Positions 33,171-42,268 of a DNA stretch of 64,000 nucleotides are shown one piece after another (the first letter of the stretch is position 1; each line of letters starts with the position of its first letter). The DNA is taken from assembly GCF_009208075.1 (NCBI RefSeq), contig NZ_WFKJ01000010.1:1-64000 (forward strand), given 5' to 3'. The notes under the pieces were generated by a model that worked only from the letters and a program-made list of their open reading frames with translations, was not told the DNA's origin and made no database searches. The DNA comes from Poseidonibacter ostreae (lineage in GTDB: Bacteria; Campylobacterota; Campylobacteria; Campylobacterales; Arcobacteraceae). Position numbers and translations under genes: made by a program.

Positions 33171-35332
33171 GTCTTAATATTTCTGGAATGACTTGTGTTA
33201 ATTGTTCTAATGGTATTGAAAAGTTTCTAAATAAAAAAGAGGGTGTTCTTAAAACAAAAGTAAGTTTTTCTACTAATGAAGGTGAGTTTGAAATTGATAC
33301 AAAGCTTTATTCTAAAGATAAGTTATCCCTTGATATAGAAAAACTTGGTTATAAAGTAGAAGAAGATTTTGATGCTTTAGAAAAAGAACAATTAATAAGT
33401 TTTAAGAAATTAAGAAAAATATTTATGATATCTATCTCAATTACAATAGCTATTTTTATATTAGCTTTTTCTTCTTTACTTGATGAGAATATAAATAAAT
33501 ATATAATTTTTGCCTTAGCTTCAATAGTTCAATTTTATTGTGGAGCTAGATTTTACAAATTATCATACAAATCAGTAATTAATAAAAACTATGACATGAA
33601 TGTTTTAGTAGCTTTAGGTACAAGTGCAGCATACTTCTATTCTTCAGTTGTAGTATTCCTCCCTTCTTTATTTCCTGAGTATTTACGGTTTATGTACTTT
33701 GATGGGGCTGCTGTTATTATTAGTTTTGTTTTATTAGGAAGATACCTAGAAGAGAATTCAAAACAAAAAGCAAGTGGTTTTTTAAAAAAACTTATGACTT
33801 TAGCTCCAAATAATGCAAATTTACTTTTAGAAGATAAAAGTATCCAAAATGTTTTAGCAAGTAGTTTAAAAATAGGTGATAGAGTTTTAATTAAAACGGG
33901 AGAAAAAATACCTGCTGATGGAATAATAACACATGGTGGAGCAGATATAGACACTTCTATGATTTCAGGAGAATCTCTTCCTGTATTTAAAAATATAGGA
34001 GAGGAAGTACTTTCTGGAACCTTAAATACAAATGGTGTAATAACAGTAACTGTAATCAAAGAATCAAATGATACAACTTTATCAAAAATAATAAATTTAT
34101 TAAAATCTGCTCAAAGTAAACAAATACCAATAAGTAGATTTGCTGATAAAATTGCAAATATCTTTGTTCCAAGTGTAATTGGTATTTCTCTTTTAACATT
34201 TATAGTATGGGGATTTATTTTAGGAGATTTCCAAAGTGCTATTATTGCAAGTATTAGTGTTTTAATTATTTCATGTCCTTGTGCCTTAGGTCTTGCAACT
34301 CCAATTGCAATTGTAAGTTCAGTTAGTAGAGGTGCTAAAGAGGGGATTTTGATTAAAAATCCTGAAATATTAGAACAAATTAAAGAGATTAAATATGCAG
34401 TATTTGATAAAACTGGAACTTTAACAAAGGGTAAGATTGTAGTATCAAATACTGATATTGATGAAAAATACTTTGAACTAATTGGTTCTATTGAAAAATA
34501 CAGTGAACATCCAATCTCAAAAGCTATTGTTTCTTATATAGAAAAAAAAGATTTAAATATAAATGAAGAGATAAAAGATATACAAATCCTTGCTGGAAAA
34601 GGTATAAAAGCTATTGTAAATGGGGATGAAGTTCTTCTTGGAAATAAAAAGCTTTTAGATGAGCATAATGTAATAATAGATGCAAATCATTTAGACTTTT
34701 ATACAAAAGAACTAGAAAAATCAAATGGAGTTATTTTATCTGCAATTAATAAAAAAACAATTGGTTCTTTTTCTTTAGAAGATACATTAAAAGAAGATGC
34801 TGTTGAAGTAATTCAAGCTTTAAAAGAATTAGATATAAAACCTATTTTATTAACAGGTGATAATAAAGTTACAGCTTCAAAGATTGCTAATAAACTTAAC
34901 ATTGATACAGTATATAGTGAAGTAATACCAACCCAAAAATATGAAATAATAAAAGAATTACAAAAAGAAAGTAAAGTAATGTTTATAGGTGATGGTATAA
35001 ATGATGCTCCATCTATTAAACAATCAGATATTGGTATAACATTAAATTCAGGAGCTGATATTAGTAAAGATGCTGGAGATATTATTTTGATTAACAATGA
35101 ACTAATGTCTATTATACGAAGTATTAACTTATCTATTGAAACTATGAAAATAGTAAAACAAAACTTATTTTGGGCATTTATATACAATGCTTTAGGTATT
35201 CCAATTGCAGCAGGTATTTTATATCCATTCTTTGGAATCATGCTAACACCTATGTATGCAGGGATTGCAATGAGTTTTAGTTCTGTTACTGTTGTTTTAA
35301 ATTCTCTACGATTAAAAATGAAAAAACTATAA
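33152..35332 (+). CDS. copA: Copper-exporting P1B-type ATPase
   Basis: A 726-residue ATPase that pumps Cu(I)/Ag(I) out of the cytoplasm. An N-terminal HMA domain has GMTCVNCSN. The CPC transport motif is in [11 protein letters not shown], and the phosphorylation site is DKTGTLT. GDGIND and the C-terminal YNALGIP and MSFSSVTVVLNSLRL residues are the P1B-1 copper signature. AAGGAG lies six bases before the ATG. The length is normal for CopA. A terminator follows at 35358. Confidence 0.92.
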   Translation: MSKQRISLNISGMTCVNCSNGIEKFLNKKEGVLKTKVSFSTNEGEFEIDTKLYSKDKLSLDIEKLGYKVEEDFDALEKEQLISFKKLRKIFMISISITIAIFILAFSSLLDENINKYIIFALASIVQFYCGARFYKLSYKSVINKNYDMNVLVALGTSAAYFYSSVVVFLPSLFPEYLRFMYFDGAAVIISFVLLGRYLEENSKQKASGFLKKLMTLAPNNANLLLEDKSIQNVLASSLKIGDRVLIKTGEKIPADGIITHGGADIDTSMISGESLPVFKNIGEEVLSGTLNTNGVITVTVIKESNDTTLSKIINLLKSAQSKQIPISRFADKIANIFVPSVIGISLLTFIVWGFILGDFQSAIIASISVLIISCPCALGLATPIAIVSSVSRGAKEGILIKNPEILEQIKEIKYAVFDKTGTLTKGKIVVSNTDIDEKYFELIGSIEKYSEHPISKAIVSYIEKKDLNINEEIKDIQILAGKGIKAIVNGDEVLLGNKKLLDEHNVIIDANHLDFYTKELEKSNGVILSAINKKTIGSFSLEDTLKEDAVEVIQALKELDIKPILLTGDNKVTASKIANKLNIDTVYSEVIPTQKYEIIKELQKESKVMFIGDGINDAPSIKQSDIGITLNSGADISKDAGDIILINNELMSIIRSINLSIETMKIVKQNLFWAFIYNALGIPIAAGILYPFFGIMLTPMYAGIAMSFSSVTVVLNSLRLKMKKL

Positions 35333-35357
35333 TTCTTCTCCTCTCCTACTTCTAAAA

Positions 35358-35388
35358 ACCTTCAATTTTATAATTGGAGGTCTTTTTT
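35358..35388 (+). terminator. Rho-independent terminator after copA
   Basis: A 10-bp stem (ACCTTCAATT with AATTGGAGGT, one T-G pair) is followed by CTTTTTT. It ends the chaperone-repressor-copA operon. Confidence 0.75.
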
Positions 35389-35413
35389 CTAAAAAAATTA
35401 AATATTAATTGTT

Positions 35414-35446
35414 TTCCTCATTCCTTCCTTACTAACTCTTTATAAT
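35414..35446 (+). promoter_or_regulatory. Promoter with TTCCTCATT direct repeat
   Basis: TTCCTCATT and TTCCTTACT start 11 bp apart, and TATAAT follows at 35441. The same layout and spacing precede the gene at 41695. Copies of this promoter precede all four array genes. Confidence 0.6.
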
Positions 35447-35475
35447 ACACCATATAAAAAATCAAAGGATTAAAA

Positions 35476-35910
35476 ATGAAAAAGATTATAACAACAGGTT
35501 TATTAGCAAGTTTATTAGCAGCTTCACTATATGCACAGAACGATTTCTCAGCTTTCTATCCACCAGAAAATGATGATACACCAGATTATCTTGTAGAAAA
35601 TAAAGTTGAAAATTTAAATACAGTAAGAGTTTCATCCGCATCAACAATTGATTCAAATGCATTTCTAGCATTTTATCCAGCAGAGAATGATGATACACCA
35701 GATTATCTTGTAGAAAATAAAGTTGAAAATTTAAATACAGTTAGCGTTTCATCAACATCAACAATTGATGCGAATACCTTATTAGCATTTTATCCAGCAG
35801 AGAATGATGATACACCAGATTATATATTAAGTAACAATAAAGATGAAATTTTATGTGCCATGAATTCAAGTGAACATAATGCAAATCATAGTTACTTAAA
35901 AAATTGCTAG
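35476..35910 (+). CDS. Secreted repeat protein, array copy 1
   Basis: A 144-residue exported protein. A signal peptide ends at LYA-Q, so it should reach the periplasm or cell surface. The mature part is about three repeats of roughly 43 residues, each holding AFYP[PA]ENDDTPDY followed by a Ser/Thr-rich linker. The acidic ENDD core could bind a metal ion. AAAGGATT precedes the ATG. The location between copper genes, and a promoter like that of the His/Met-rich gene at 41695, suggest a metal-stress role. The family is not recognised. Confidence 0.75.
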   Translation: MKKIITTGLLASLLAASLYAQNDFSAFYPPENDDTPDYLVENKVENLNTVRVSSASTIDSNAFLAFYPAENDDTPDYLVENKVENLNTVSVSSTSTIDANTLLAFYPAENDDTPDYILSNNKDEILCAMNSSEHNANHSYLKNC

Positions 35911-36168
35911 TTTCTATTCTAGACTTACACTCATAAATTTTAATAGTAAGTCTAGAAGAATTTAATATTTCTTCACCCCTTTACTCTTTAAACATCAAAT
36001 TATACCAATACAACTATTCTTAAATTTAAATAATCCAACTAGAATGAAAATATTATACGCATTATTAGAATAATTTATTTCCAAAAAGTTTTAAATATTA
36101 ATTATTTTCCTCATTCCTTCCTTATTAACTCTTTATAATACACCATATAAAAAATCAAAGGATTAAAA

Positions 36169-36603
36169 ATGAAAAAGATTATAACAACAGGTTTATTAGC
36201 AAGTTTATTAGCAGCTTCACTATATGCACAGAACGATTTCTCAGCTTTCTATCCACCAGAAAATGATGATACACCAGATTATCTTGTAGAAAATAAAGTT
36301 GAAAATTTAAATACAGTAAGAGTTTCATCCGCATCAACAATTGATTCAAATGCATTTCTAGCATTTTATCCAGCAGAGAATGATGATACACCAGATTATC
36401 TTGTAGAAAATAAAGTTGAAAATTTAAATACAGTTAGCGTTTCATCAACATCAACAATTGATGCGAATACCTTATTAGCATTTTATCCAGCAGAGAATGA
36501 TGATACACCAGATTATATATTAAGTAACAATAAAGATGAAATTTTATGTGCCATGAATTCAAGTGAACATAATGCAAATCATAGTTACTTAAAAAATTGC
36601 TAG
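36169..36603 (+). CDS. Secreted repeat protein, array copy 2
   Basis: Same 144-residue product as the gene at 35476, with its own promoter and terminator in the repeat unit. No base difference was found in the gene. It raises the dose of the protein, and it should be expressed independently, since each unit contains both signals. Confidence 0.75.
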   Translation: MKKIITTGLLASLLAASLYAQNDFSAFYPPENDDTPDYLVENKVENLNTVRVSSASTIDSNAFLAFYPAENDDTPDYLVENKVENLNTVSVSSTSTIDANTLLAFYPAENDDTPDYILSNNKDEILCAMNSSEHNANHSYLKNC

Positions 36604-36861
36604 TTTCTATTCTAGACTTACACTCATAAATTTTAATAGTAAGTCTAGAAGAATTTAATATTTCTTCACCCCTTTACTCTTTAAACATCAAATTATACCA
36701 ATACAACTATTCTTAAATTTAAATAATCCAACTAGAATGAAAATATTATACGCATTATTAGAATAATTTATTTCCAAAAAGTTTTAAATATTAATTATTT
36801 TCCTCATTCCTTCCTTATTAACTCTTTATAATACACCATATAAAAAATCAAAGGATTAAAA

Positions 36862-37296
36862 ATGAAAAAGATTATAACAACAGGTTTATTAGCAAGTTTA
36901 TTAGCAGCTTCACTATATGCACAGAACGATTTCTCAGCTTTCTATCCACCAGAAAATGATGATACACCAGATTATCTTGTAGAAAATAAAGTTGAAAATT
37001 TAAATACAGTAAGAGTTTCATCCGCATCAACAATTGATTCAAATGCATTTCTAGCATTTTATCCAGCAGAGAATGATGATACACCAGATTATCTTGTAGA
37101 AAATAAAGTTGAAAATTTAAATACAGTTAGCGTTTCATCAACATCAACAATTGATGCGAATACCTTATTAGCATTTTATCCAGCAGAGAATGATGATACA
37201 CCAGATTATATATTAAGTAACAATAAAGATGAAATTTTATGTGCCATGAATTCAAGTGAACATAATGCAAATCATAGTTACTTAAAAAATTGCTAG
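36862..37296 (+). CDS. Secreted repeat protein, array copy 3
   Basis: The third identical copy; signal peptide, three ENDDTPDY repeats and C-terminal NCxxx-like end with two Cys (LCAMNSS and KNC) as in the other copies. The two Cys could form a disulfide in the periplasm, a possible link with the TlpA-like gene downstream; this is inference. Confidence 0.75.
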   Translation: MKKIITTGLLASLLAASLYAQNDFSAFYPPENDDTPDYLVENKVENLNTVRVSSASTIDSNAFLAFYPAENDDTPDYLVENKVENLNTVSVSSTSTIDANTLLAFYPAENDDTPDYILSNNKDEILCAMNSSEHNANHSYLKNC

Positions 37297-37554
37297 TTTC
37301 TATTCTAGACTTACACTCATAAATTTTAATAGTAAGTCTAGAAGAATTTAATATTTCTTCACCCCTTTACTCTTTAAACATCAAATTATACCAATACAAC
37401 TATTCTTAAATTTAAATAATCCAACTAGAATGAAAATATTATACGCATTATTAGAATAATTTATTTCCAAAAAGTTTTAAATATTAATTATTTTCCTCAT
37501 TCCTTCCTTATTAACTCTTTATAATACACCATATAAAAAATCAAAGGATTAAAA

Positions 37555-37989
37555 ATGAAAAAGATTATAACAACAGGTTTATTAGCAAGTTTATTAGCAG
37601 CTTCACTATATGCACAGAACGATTTCTCAGCTTTCTATCCACCAGAAAATGATGATACACCAGATTATCTTGTAGAAAATAAAGTTGAAAATTTAAATAC
37701 AGTAAGAGTTTCATCCGCATCAACAATTGATTCAAATGCATTTCTAGCATTTTATCCAGCAGAGAATGATGATACACCAGATTATCTTGTAGAAAATAAA
37801 GTTGAAAATTTAAATACAGTTAGCGTTTCATCAACATCAACAATTGATGCGAATACCTTATTAGCATTTTATCCAGCAGAGAATGATGATACACCAGATT
37901 ATATATTAAGTAACAATAAAGATGAAATTTTATGTGCCATGAATTCAAGTGAACATAATGCAAATCATAGTTACTTAAAAAATTGCTAG
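37555..37989 (+). CDS. Secreted repeat protein, array copy 4
   Basis: The fourth identical copy. After its terminator hairpin the unit ends in the arsR-like scrap, where the sequence reads TTAGAGTATTG, closer to the true arsR (TAGAGTACG) than the inner copies. The array boundary therefore lies here. Confidence 0.75.
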   Translation: MKKIITTGLLASLLAASLYAQNDFSAFYPPENDDTPDYLVENKVENLNTVRVSSASTIDSNAFLAFYPAENDDTPDYLVENKVENLNTVSVSSTSTIDANTLLAFYPAENDDTPDYILSNNKDEILCAMNSSEHNANHSYLKNC

Positions 37990-37995
37990 TTTCTA

Positions 37996-38035
37996 TTCTA
38001 GACTTACACTCATAAATTTTAATAGTAAGTCTAGA
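37996..38035 (+). terminator. Hairpin terminator of the array unit
   Basis: A 12-bp inverted repeat (TTCTAGACTTAC with GTAAGTCTAGAA) lies just after the stop codon. It is present after each of the four copies (also about 35917, 36610 and 37303). No long T-run follows, so its strength is uncertain. Confidence 0.55.
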
Positions 38036-38194
38036 AGAATTTAATATTTCTTCACCCCTTTACTCTTTAAACATCAAATTATACCAATACAACTATTCTT
38101 AAATTTAAATAATCCAACTAGAATGAAAATATTATACGCATTATTAGAGTATTGAATTTATCATCAATTAAAGAACTTGTTCATTAAAATGACT

Positions 38195-38222
38195 AAACTG
38201 AGATTATAATATCTCAAGTTTA
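38195..38222 (-). terminator. Terminator of the TlpA-like gene
   Basis: An inverted repeat around GAGAT/ATCTC with AAACT/AGTTT arms overlaps the stop codon of the minus-strand gene. It may also block read-through from the array. Confidence 0.5.
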
Positions 38223-38807
38223 TTTTTTACCTATAGCCATTTTAAGATATTTTTCATATGTTTCTAAGTCTGTTTCTCCAAGAAATTTTTTAACAAACTC
38301 TCCATCTTTAGAAAATAAAAATAGTTCAGGAATTCTTTGAACATCGTCTAAATCTTTTGCTAATTTAAAGTTTTCTTCACCAACAGTTATAGGATATGTA
38401 ATACCATATTTTTCAATAAACTCAATAATTTCAGATGTAGGTTTATCTTCTTCTTTCTCAAAAAGTACAGATACTATTTCAAAATCATCTTTATATTTTT
38501 CTCTTAACTCTTTTAAAACAGGAAGACCTTTAATACATGGAGGACACCATGTTGCAAAGAAATCAAGTAAAATAGCTTTTTTACCTTTATAATCTTTAAA
38601 ATCTAAACCTTCTTCTGTACTTGTAAGTTCTATTATTTTACCATCAGTAGTTATAAGTTTAAATGTCTTAGATACAAACTTTTTTACATATGGCGTATTG
38701 TTTTTAGTATTTGCAATTAAATTCTGATCAATCTCAGATTTAGAATCACAACCTGTAAATAAAAAAAGTGCTGTAAGCAGTGCTGCAAAAGTATAATTAA
38801 TTTTCAC
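38220..38807 (-). CDS. TlpA-like thioredoxin lipoprotein
   Basis: A 195-residue envelope thiol-disulfide protein. The N-terminus ends in LFTGCDS, a lipobox with Cys19. FFATWCPPCIKGLPVLKEL holds the CPPC active site, and the cis-Pro segment is near RIPELFLF. TlpA-type proteins reduce periplasmic disulfides and often help copper or cytochrome assembly. Here it lies between copper genes, so a role in keeping copper-site cysteines reduced is likely. The start has AAGGATAA upstream. Confidence 0.85.
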   Translation of the reverse strand: MKINYTFAALLTALFLFTGCDSKSEIDQNLIANTKNNTPYVKKFVSKTFKLITTDGKIIELTSTEEGLDFKDYKGKKAILLDFFATWCPPCIKGLPVLKELREKYKDDFEIVSVLFEKEEDKPTSEIIEFIEKYGITYPITVGEENFKLAKDLDDVQRIPELFLFSKDGEFVKKFLGETDLETYEKYLKMAIGKK

Positions 38808-39069
38808 GATTATCCTTGGTTATTATCTTAATATTTATATATTATTACTTGAAATTATAGTAAAAATAAGTTAATAGTTAATAAATATCTTTACTCAAGA
38901 GTAGAAAGTTCTTTTAAAAGTTTTGTAGCTTCTTCTTTTTCAAAAAAGAAATTCATTGATAAGTCTTGAATTATTTGTTTTAGAAGTTTTATATTCTTTT
39001 TTCTACACACTTATTCCTCATAAAAGAAGTACTATCAATAATAAATAATTTAAAATAAAAGGAAAATTT
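38808..39069. other. Intergenic region with a 39-codon reading frame
   Basis: A short minus-strand frame (38891-39010) reads NIKLLKQIIQDLSMNFFFEK followed by EEATKLLKELSTLE. It looks coding but has only a GTG start right after a stop, so it is probably a remnant of a larger gene. To its right, TTCCTCAT at 39012 resembles the promoter repeat of the neighbouring copper genes. Confidence 0.35.
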
Positions 39070-40935
39070 ATGAAAACTCTGAATAGAAGAACTTTTGTAA
39101 AAGGAGTAATTGCAACAAGTTTACTTACTTCCATACCAATAAATTTAAGTGCAAGTACAAAAATATCAAGTAGAAAAGAAACTAAAGAAATAAGTGGAAC
39201 AGAGTTTAATTTAAGTATAGAAAAAACTTCTGTAAATATTACTGGTAATCCAAGTGTTGCTACAACAGTAAATGGAATGTTAAGTGGTCCAACACTTAGA
39301 TGGAAAGAAGGAGATACTGTTACAATTAATGTAACTAATAACCTTAGTGAAGACACTTCTATCCATTGGCATGGGCTTATTTTACCTCCTGCAATGGATG
39401 GAGTACCCGGAATTAGTTTTGATGGAATTAAGCCAGGAAAAACATTTACATATACTTTCCCAATAGTTCAAAGTGGAACGTATTGGTATCATTCTCATTC
39501 AGGTTTTCAAGAACAATCAGGTGTTTATGGTGCAATTGTAATTGAACCAAAAGAAGAAAAATTAACATATGATAAAGAATATGTAATTTCTTTATCTGAT
39601 TGGTCAGATGAAAAACCTGATAATGTTTATAGAAAAATAAAACTATCAGCTGATTATTATAATTTTAAACAAAGAACAGTTGGAGACTTTTTTGATGAAG
39701 TAAAAGACCTAGGTTTTATGGGAGCTTTTAATCAACGGAAAATGTGGAATGAAATGGCTATGACTGATAGAGATTTATCTGATGTAACAGGATATACATA
39801 TACTTATCTTATGAATGGTCAAAATCCTGCAACAAATTTTAAAGCTTTATTTAAAAATGGTGAGAAAATAAGACTACGTTTTATTAACAGTTCCGCTATG
39901 ACATTCTTTGATGTATGTATTCCTGGTCTTAAAATGACTGTAGTTGCGGCTGATGGAAATTATGTACAACCTGTAGCCGTAGATGAGTTTAGAATAGGTG
40001 TTGCTGAAACTTATGATGTTATTGTTGAACCTGAAACAAATACTTCATATGCTATTTTTGCTCAAAGTCTTGATAGAAGTGGTTATGCATTAGGTGCTTT
40101 AACTTATGATCAAAATATAATAGCAAGTACGCCTAGTTTAGACCCTCTTCCTATCTTATCTCATTCTGATATGGGAATGGATATGAATAATATGGATCAT
40201 TCAGGTCATGATATGTCTTCAATGAAAGGATCAATGTCAAAAGATAAGCCTATGGATCATTCGATGATGGGTCAAAATATGAAAAAGTCTGAAATGCCTA
40301 TGGATATGAAAGGGATGGATCATTCTAAAATGGGGCATGATATGTCATCGATGATGCAAGAAGAGTCTAAACCTATGGATCACTCAATGATGGGAGGGAA
40401 TATAAAAAAGCCCGAAATTCCTATTACAAAATTAGAAGAAGCAAGAGGAGTTCAGACAACTATGAGAGCTATGGATCCTCAATATAGACTTGATGATCCA
40501 GGTGTTGGGCTTAGAAATAATGGAAGACGTGTTTTAACTTATGCTGATTTAAGATCATTAACACCAACAACACATGATAGATATCCTGATCGAGAGATAA
40601 TTTTACGTTTAACAGGAAATATGGAAAGATATATGTGGTCTATAAATGGAATTGCATATAAAGATGCTAAACCTTTGGAATTTAAATATGGTGAAAGATT
40701 AAGAATCACTTATATAAATGACACGATGATGAATCATCCTATGCATTTACATGGAATGTGGAGTGATTTAGAAACAGGAGATGATAATTATCTTCCTAAA
40801 AAGCATACTATTATTGCACAACCTGGTTCAAAAATCAGTTTCCGTGTAAATGTAGATGCAAAAGGTTCTTGGGCTTATCATTGTCACTTGCTTTATCATA
40901 TGGCAGGAATGTTTAGAAAAGTCGTAGTGGCTTAA
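39070..40935 (+). CDS. Multicopper oxidase (CueO/CopA type)
   Basis: A 621-residue periplasmic oxidase that converts Cu(I) to the less toxic Cu(II). A Tat signal starts with NRRTFVKG (residues 5-12). The trinuclear and type 1 copper ligands are HWHG (99-102), YHSHSG, HPMHLHGMW and HCHLLYHMAGM. A Met-rich insert (about 370-440, many MDHS and MSSM motifs) can take up extra copper. AAAGGAAAA precedes the start. It is followed by copB after 7 bases, as in copAB operons. Confidence 0.93.
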   Translation: MKTLNRRTFVKGVIATSLLTSIPINLSASTKISSRKETKEISGTEFNLSIEKTSVNITGNPSVATTVNGMLSGPTLRWKEGDTVTINVTNNLSEDTSIHWHGLILPPAMDGVPGISFDGIKPGKTFTYTFPIVQSGTYWYHSHSGFQEQSGVYGAIVIEPKEEKLTYDKEYVISLSDWSDEKPDNVYRKIKLSADYYNFKQRTVGDFFDEVKDLGFMGAFNQRKMWNEMAMTDRDLSDVTGYTYTYLMNGQNPATNFKALFKNGEKIRLRFINSSAMTFFDVCIPGLKMTVVAADGNYVQPVAVDEFRIGVAETYDVIVEPETNTSYAIFAQSLDRSGYALGALTYDQNIIASTPSLDPLPILSHSDMGMDMNNMDHSGHDMSSMKGSMSKDKPMDHSMMGQNMKKSEMPMDMKGMDHSKMGHDMSSMMQEESKPMDHSMMGGNIKKPEIPITKLEEARGVQTTMRAMDPQYRLDDPGVGLRNNGRRVLTYADLRSLTPTTHDRYPDREIILRLTGNMERYMWSINGIAYKDAKPLEFKYGERLRITYINDTMMNHPMHLHGMWSDLETGDDNYLPKKHTIIAQPGSKISFRVNVDAKGSWAYHCHLLYHMAGMFRKVVVA

Positions 40936-40942
40936 GGAGTAT

Positions 40943-41629
40943 TTGATGAAAAAATTATTAGTAACAACAGCATTAGCAAGTTTATTCATAACATCAAGTT
41001 ATGCAGGTGGTGGAGGTGATATTTTAAGAAGTTCATTATTAGTTGATCAACTTGAATATCAATATAGTGATACAAAAACATTAAGTTGGGATATAACTGC
41101 ATATAGTGGATATGATTTAAATAAAATTTATATTTATTCAGAAGGTGAAAAAGCTAAAAATGAATCTGCTGAAAGTGAAAATCAATTGGTTTTCTCAAAA
41201 GCTATAGCTCCTTATTGGGATATTCAAGCAGGGATAGGATACGACAAAAATGAAGAATCTAATCAAAAATGGGGTGTTCTATCAGCTCAAGGTTTAGCCC
41301 CATATTTCTTTGAAACAAGAGCTAGTCTTTTACTTGGAGATGATGGAAATATTGGACTTAGAGCAGAGGCTGAATATGAAGCTCTTCTTACTCAAAAGTT
41401 AATATTAAGTCCAAGTATTGGGATAGCAGCCTATACTAAGAATAATGAAGAGATGGGAATAGGTAGTGGTTTCTCAAATATTACTTTAGGCACAAGACTT
41501 AGATATGAAGTTAAAAGAGAGTTTGCACCTTATATTGGTGTCGAGTGGAGTAAAAACTTAGGAAATACAAATGATATGTCGGCTTTAGATGAAGTATATG
41601 CTACTGCAGGTGTTAGATTTTGGTTTTAA
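40943..41629 (+). CDS. copB: Copper resistance outer-membrane protein CopB
   Basis: A 228-residue protein. A signal peptide ends at SYA-GGGG. The rest is alternating beta strands ending in GVRFWF, with the C-terminal aromatic residue of an outer-membrane barrel. The pattern (GGDILRSSLLVDQLEYQY, ISPSIG-like strands) matches the CopB family. CopB is thought to bind or pass copper at the outer membrane together with the oxidase. AAGGAG precedes the ATG. Confidence 0.85.
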   Translation: MMKKLLVTTALASLFITSSYAGGGGDILRSSLLVDQLEYQYSDTKTLSWDITAYSGYDLNKIYIYSEGEKAKNESAESENQLVFSKAIAPYWDIQAGIGYDKNEESNQKWGVLSAQGLAPYFFETRASLLLGDDGNIGLRAEAEYEALLTQKLILSPSIGIAAYTKNNEEMGIGSGFSNITLGTRLRYEVKREFAPYIGVEWSKNLGNTNDMSALDEVYATAGVRFWF

Positions 41630-41635
41630 TAGAAG

Positions 41636-41668
41636 TTCCTCATTGCTTCCATATTAAGTATATATAAT
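41636..41668 (+). promoter_or_regulatory. Promoter with TTCCTCATT direct repeat
   Basis: TTCCTCATT at 41636 and TTCCATATT at 41647 start 11 bp apart. TATAAT follows at 41663, with the same 18-base spacing from CCTCATT as at 35441. Confidence 0.6.
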
Positions 41669-41694
41669 TACAAATAAAATAAAAAGGACAAATT

Positions 41695-41997
41695 ATGAAA
41701 AAATTATCAACAATATTATTAGGATTAGGTTTATTAGCAGGAAGTGCATTATATGCAGGTGGTTCTCATTCTGATGAACATTCAACAAAAGTAGAGTCTT
41801 CAAATGATCATATGGGTAATCATATGCATGAAGGTAAGATGACAAATCATATGAATGCAGATGGAATGCCAGATAAAGAAGTGAAAAAAGAAGTAAATGA
41901 TCATATGGGTAATCATATGCATGAAGGTAAGATGACAAATCATATGAATAAAGATGGTATGTCTGATGCCGAGATGAATAGTAAAAAAGATAAATAA
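41695..41997 (+). CDS. His/Met-rich periplasmic metal-binding protein
   Basis: A 100-residue exported protein with a signal peptide ending at LYA-GGSH. The mature part has two copies of NDHMGNHMHEGKMTNHMN, giving many His and Met ligands. Such proteins buffer Cu(I)/Ag(I) in the periplasm. AAAAGGACA precedes the ATG. Its promoter shares the repeat of the array genes, so the two are likely co-regulated. The family name is not known. Confidence 0.75.
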   Translation: MKKLSTILLGLGLLAGSALYAGGSHSDEHSTKVESSNDHMGNHMHEGKMTNHMNADGMPDKEVKKEVNDHMGNHMHEGKMTNHMNKDGMSDAEMNSKKDK

Positions 41998-42026
41998 AAA
42001 GTTATAATGTAAACCTTAAAATAAAA

Positions 42027-42055
42027 AATCTATCTTTTAATATATTAGATAGATT
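42027..42055 (+). terminator. Hairpin terminator
   Basis: A perfect 9-bp stem (AATCTATCT/AGATAGATT) with an 11-base loop, about 30 bases after the stop of the His/Met-rich gene. TTACTTTTAAGG follows. Confidence 0.55.
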
Positions 42056-42209
42056 ACTTTTAAGGATTTATATTATTAAATAAAATAATACTAAATAAAC
42101 CATTATCATATAAGATTTTTTTAGAGAATACAACTTCATTTAATAAAATAAAAAAGTATTTTGAATGAAAAAAGTTTTAATAATATCTCAATAAATTTAT
42201 AACTAAATA

Positions 42210-42242
42210 CTACATCTATACTACATTCTGCTTCGATATAAT
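42210..42242 (+). promoter_or_regulatory. CTACAT direct-repeat promoter of the first porin
   Basis: CTACAT occurs at 42210 and 42221 (11-bp period), then 10 bases and TATAAT at 42237. The same arrangement occurs before the second porin and the SHOCT/DUF411 operon. OmpR-type response regulators bind repeats of this spacing. Confidence 0.65.
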
Positions 42243-42268
42243 CAAATTAAACTTATAATGGAGAGAAG

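Larger units (their letters stand above)
35398..38150 (+). repeat. Four tandem copies of a 693-bp gene unit
   Basis: The same unit (promoter, signal-peptide gene, terminator hairpin and a short arsR-like scrap) occurs four times at an exact 693-bp period, with starts at 35476, 36169, 36862 and 37555. Genes and inner spacers look identical. The first promoter differs at two bases, and the last unit ends inside the arsR-like scrap at about 38145. Each unit contains AGAATGAAAATATTATACGC, which is nearly the same as part of the arsR gene (32933 onward). This is a recent amplification. Confidence 0.9.

Noticed and set aside
33637-34059. Minus-strand frame within copA
   Set aside because: It is an antisense shadow of a strongly conserved ATPase gene.
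35486-35698. Minus-strand frames inside each array copy
   Set aside because: They are shadows of the plus-strand repeat gene, present in every copy only because the copies are identical.
35398-38150. CRISPR-like regular spacing
   Set aside because: The repeats are 693 bp long and each holds a complete gene with promoter and terminator; there are no short repeats with unique spacers.
41693-41938. Minus-strand protein antisense to the His/Met-rich gene
   Set aside because: It is the mirror of a repeated coding sequence, lacks a ribosome site, and the plus-strand gene has a signal peptide and promoter.
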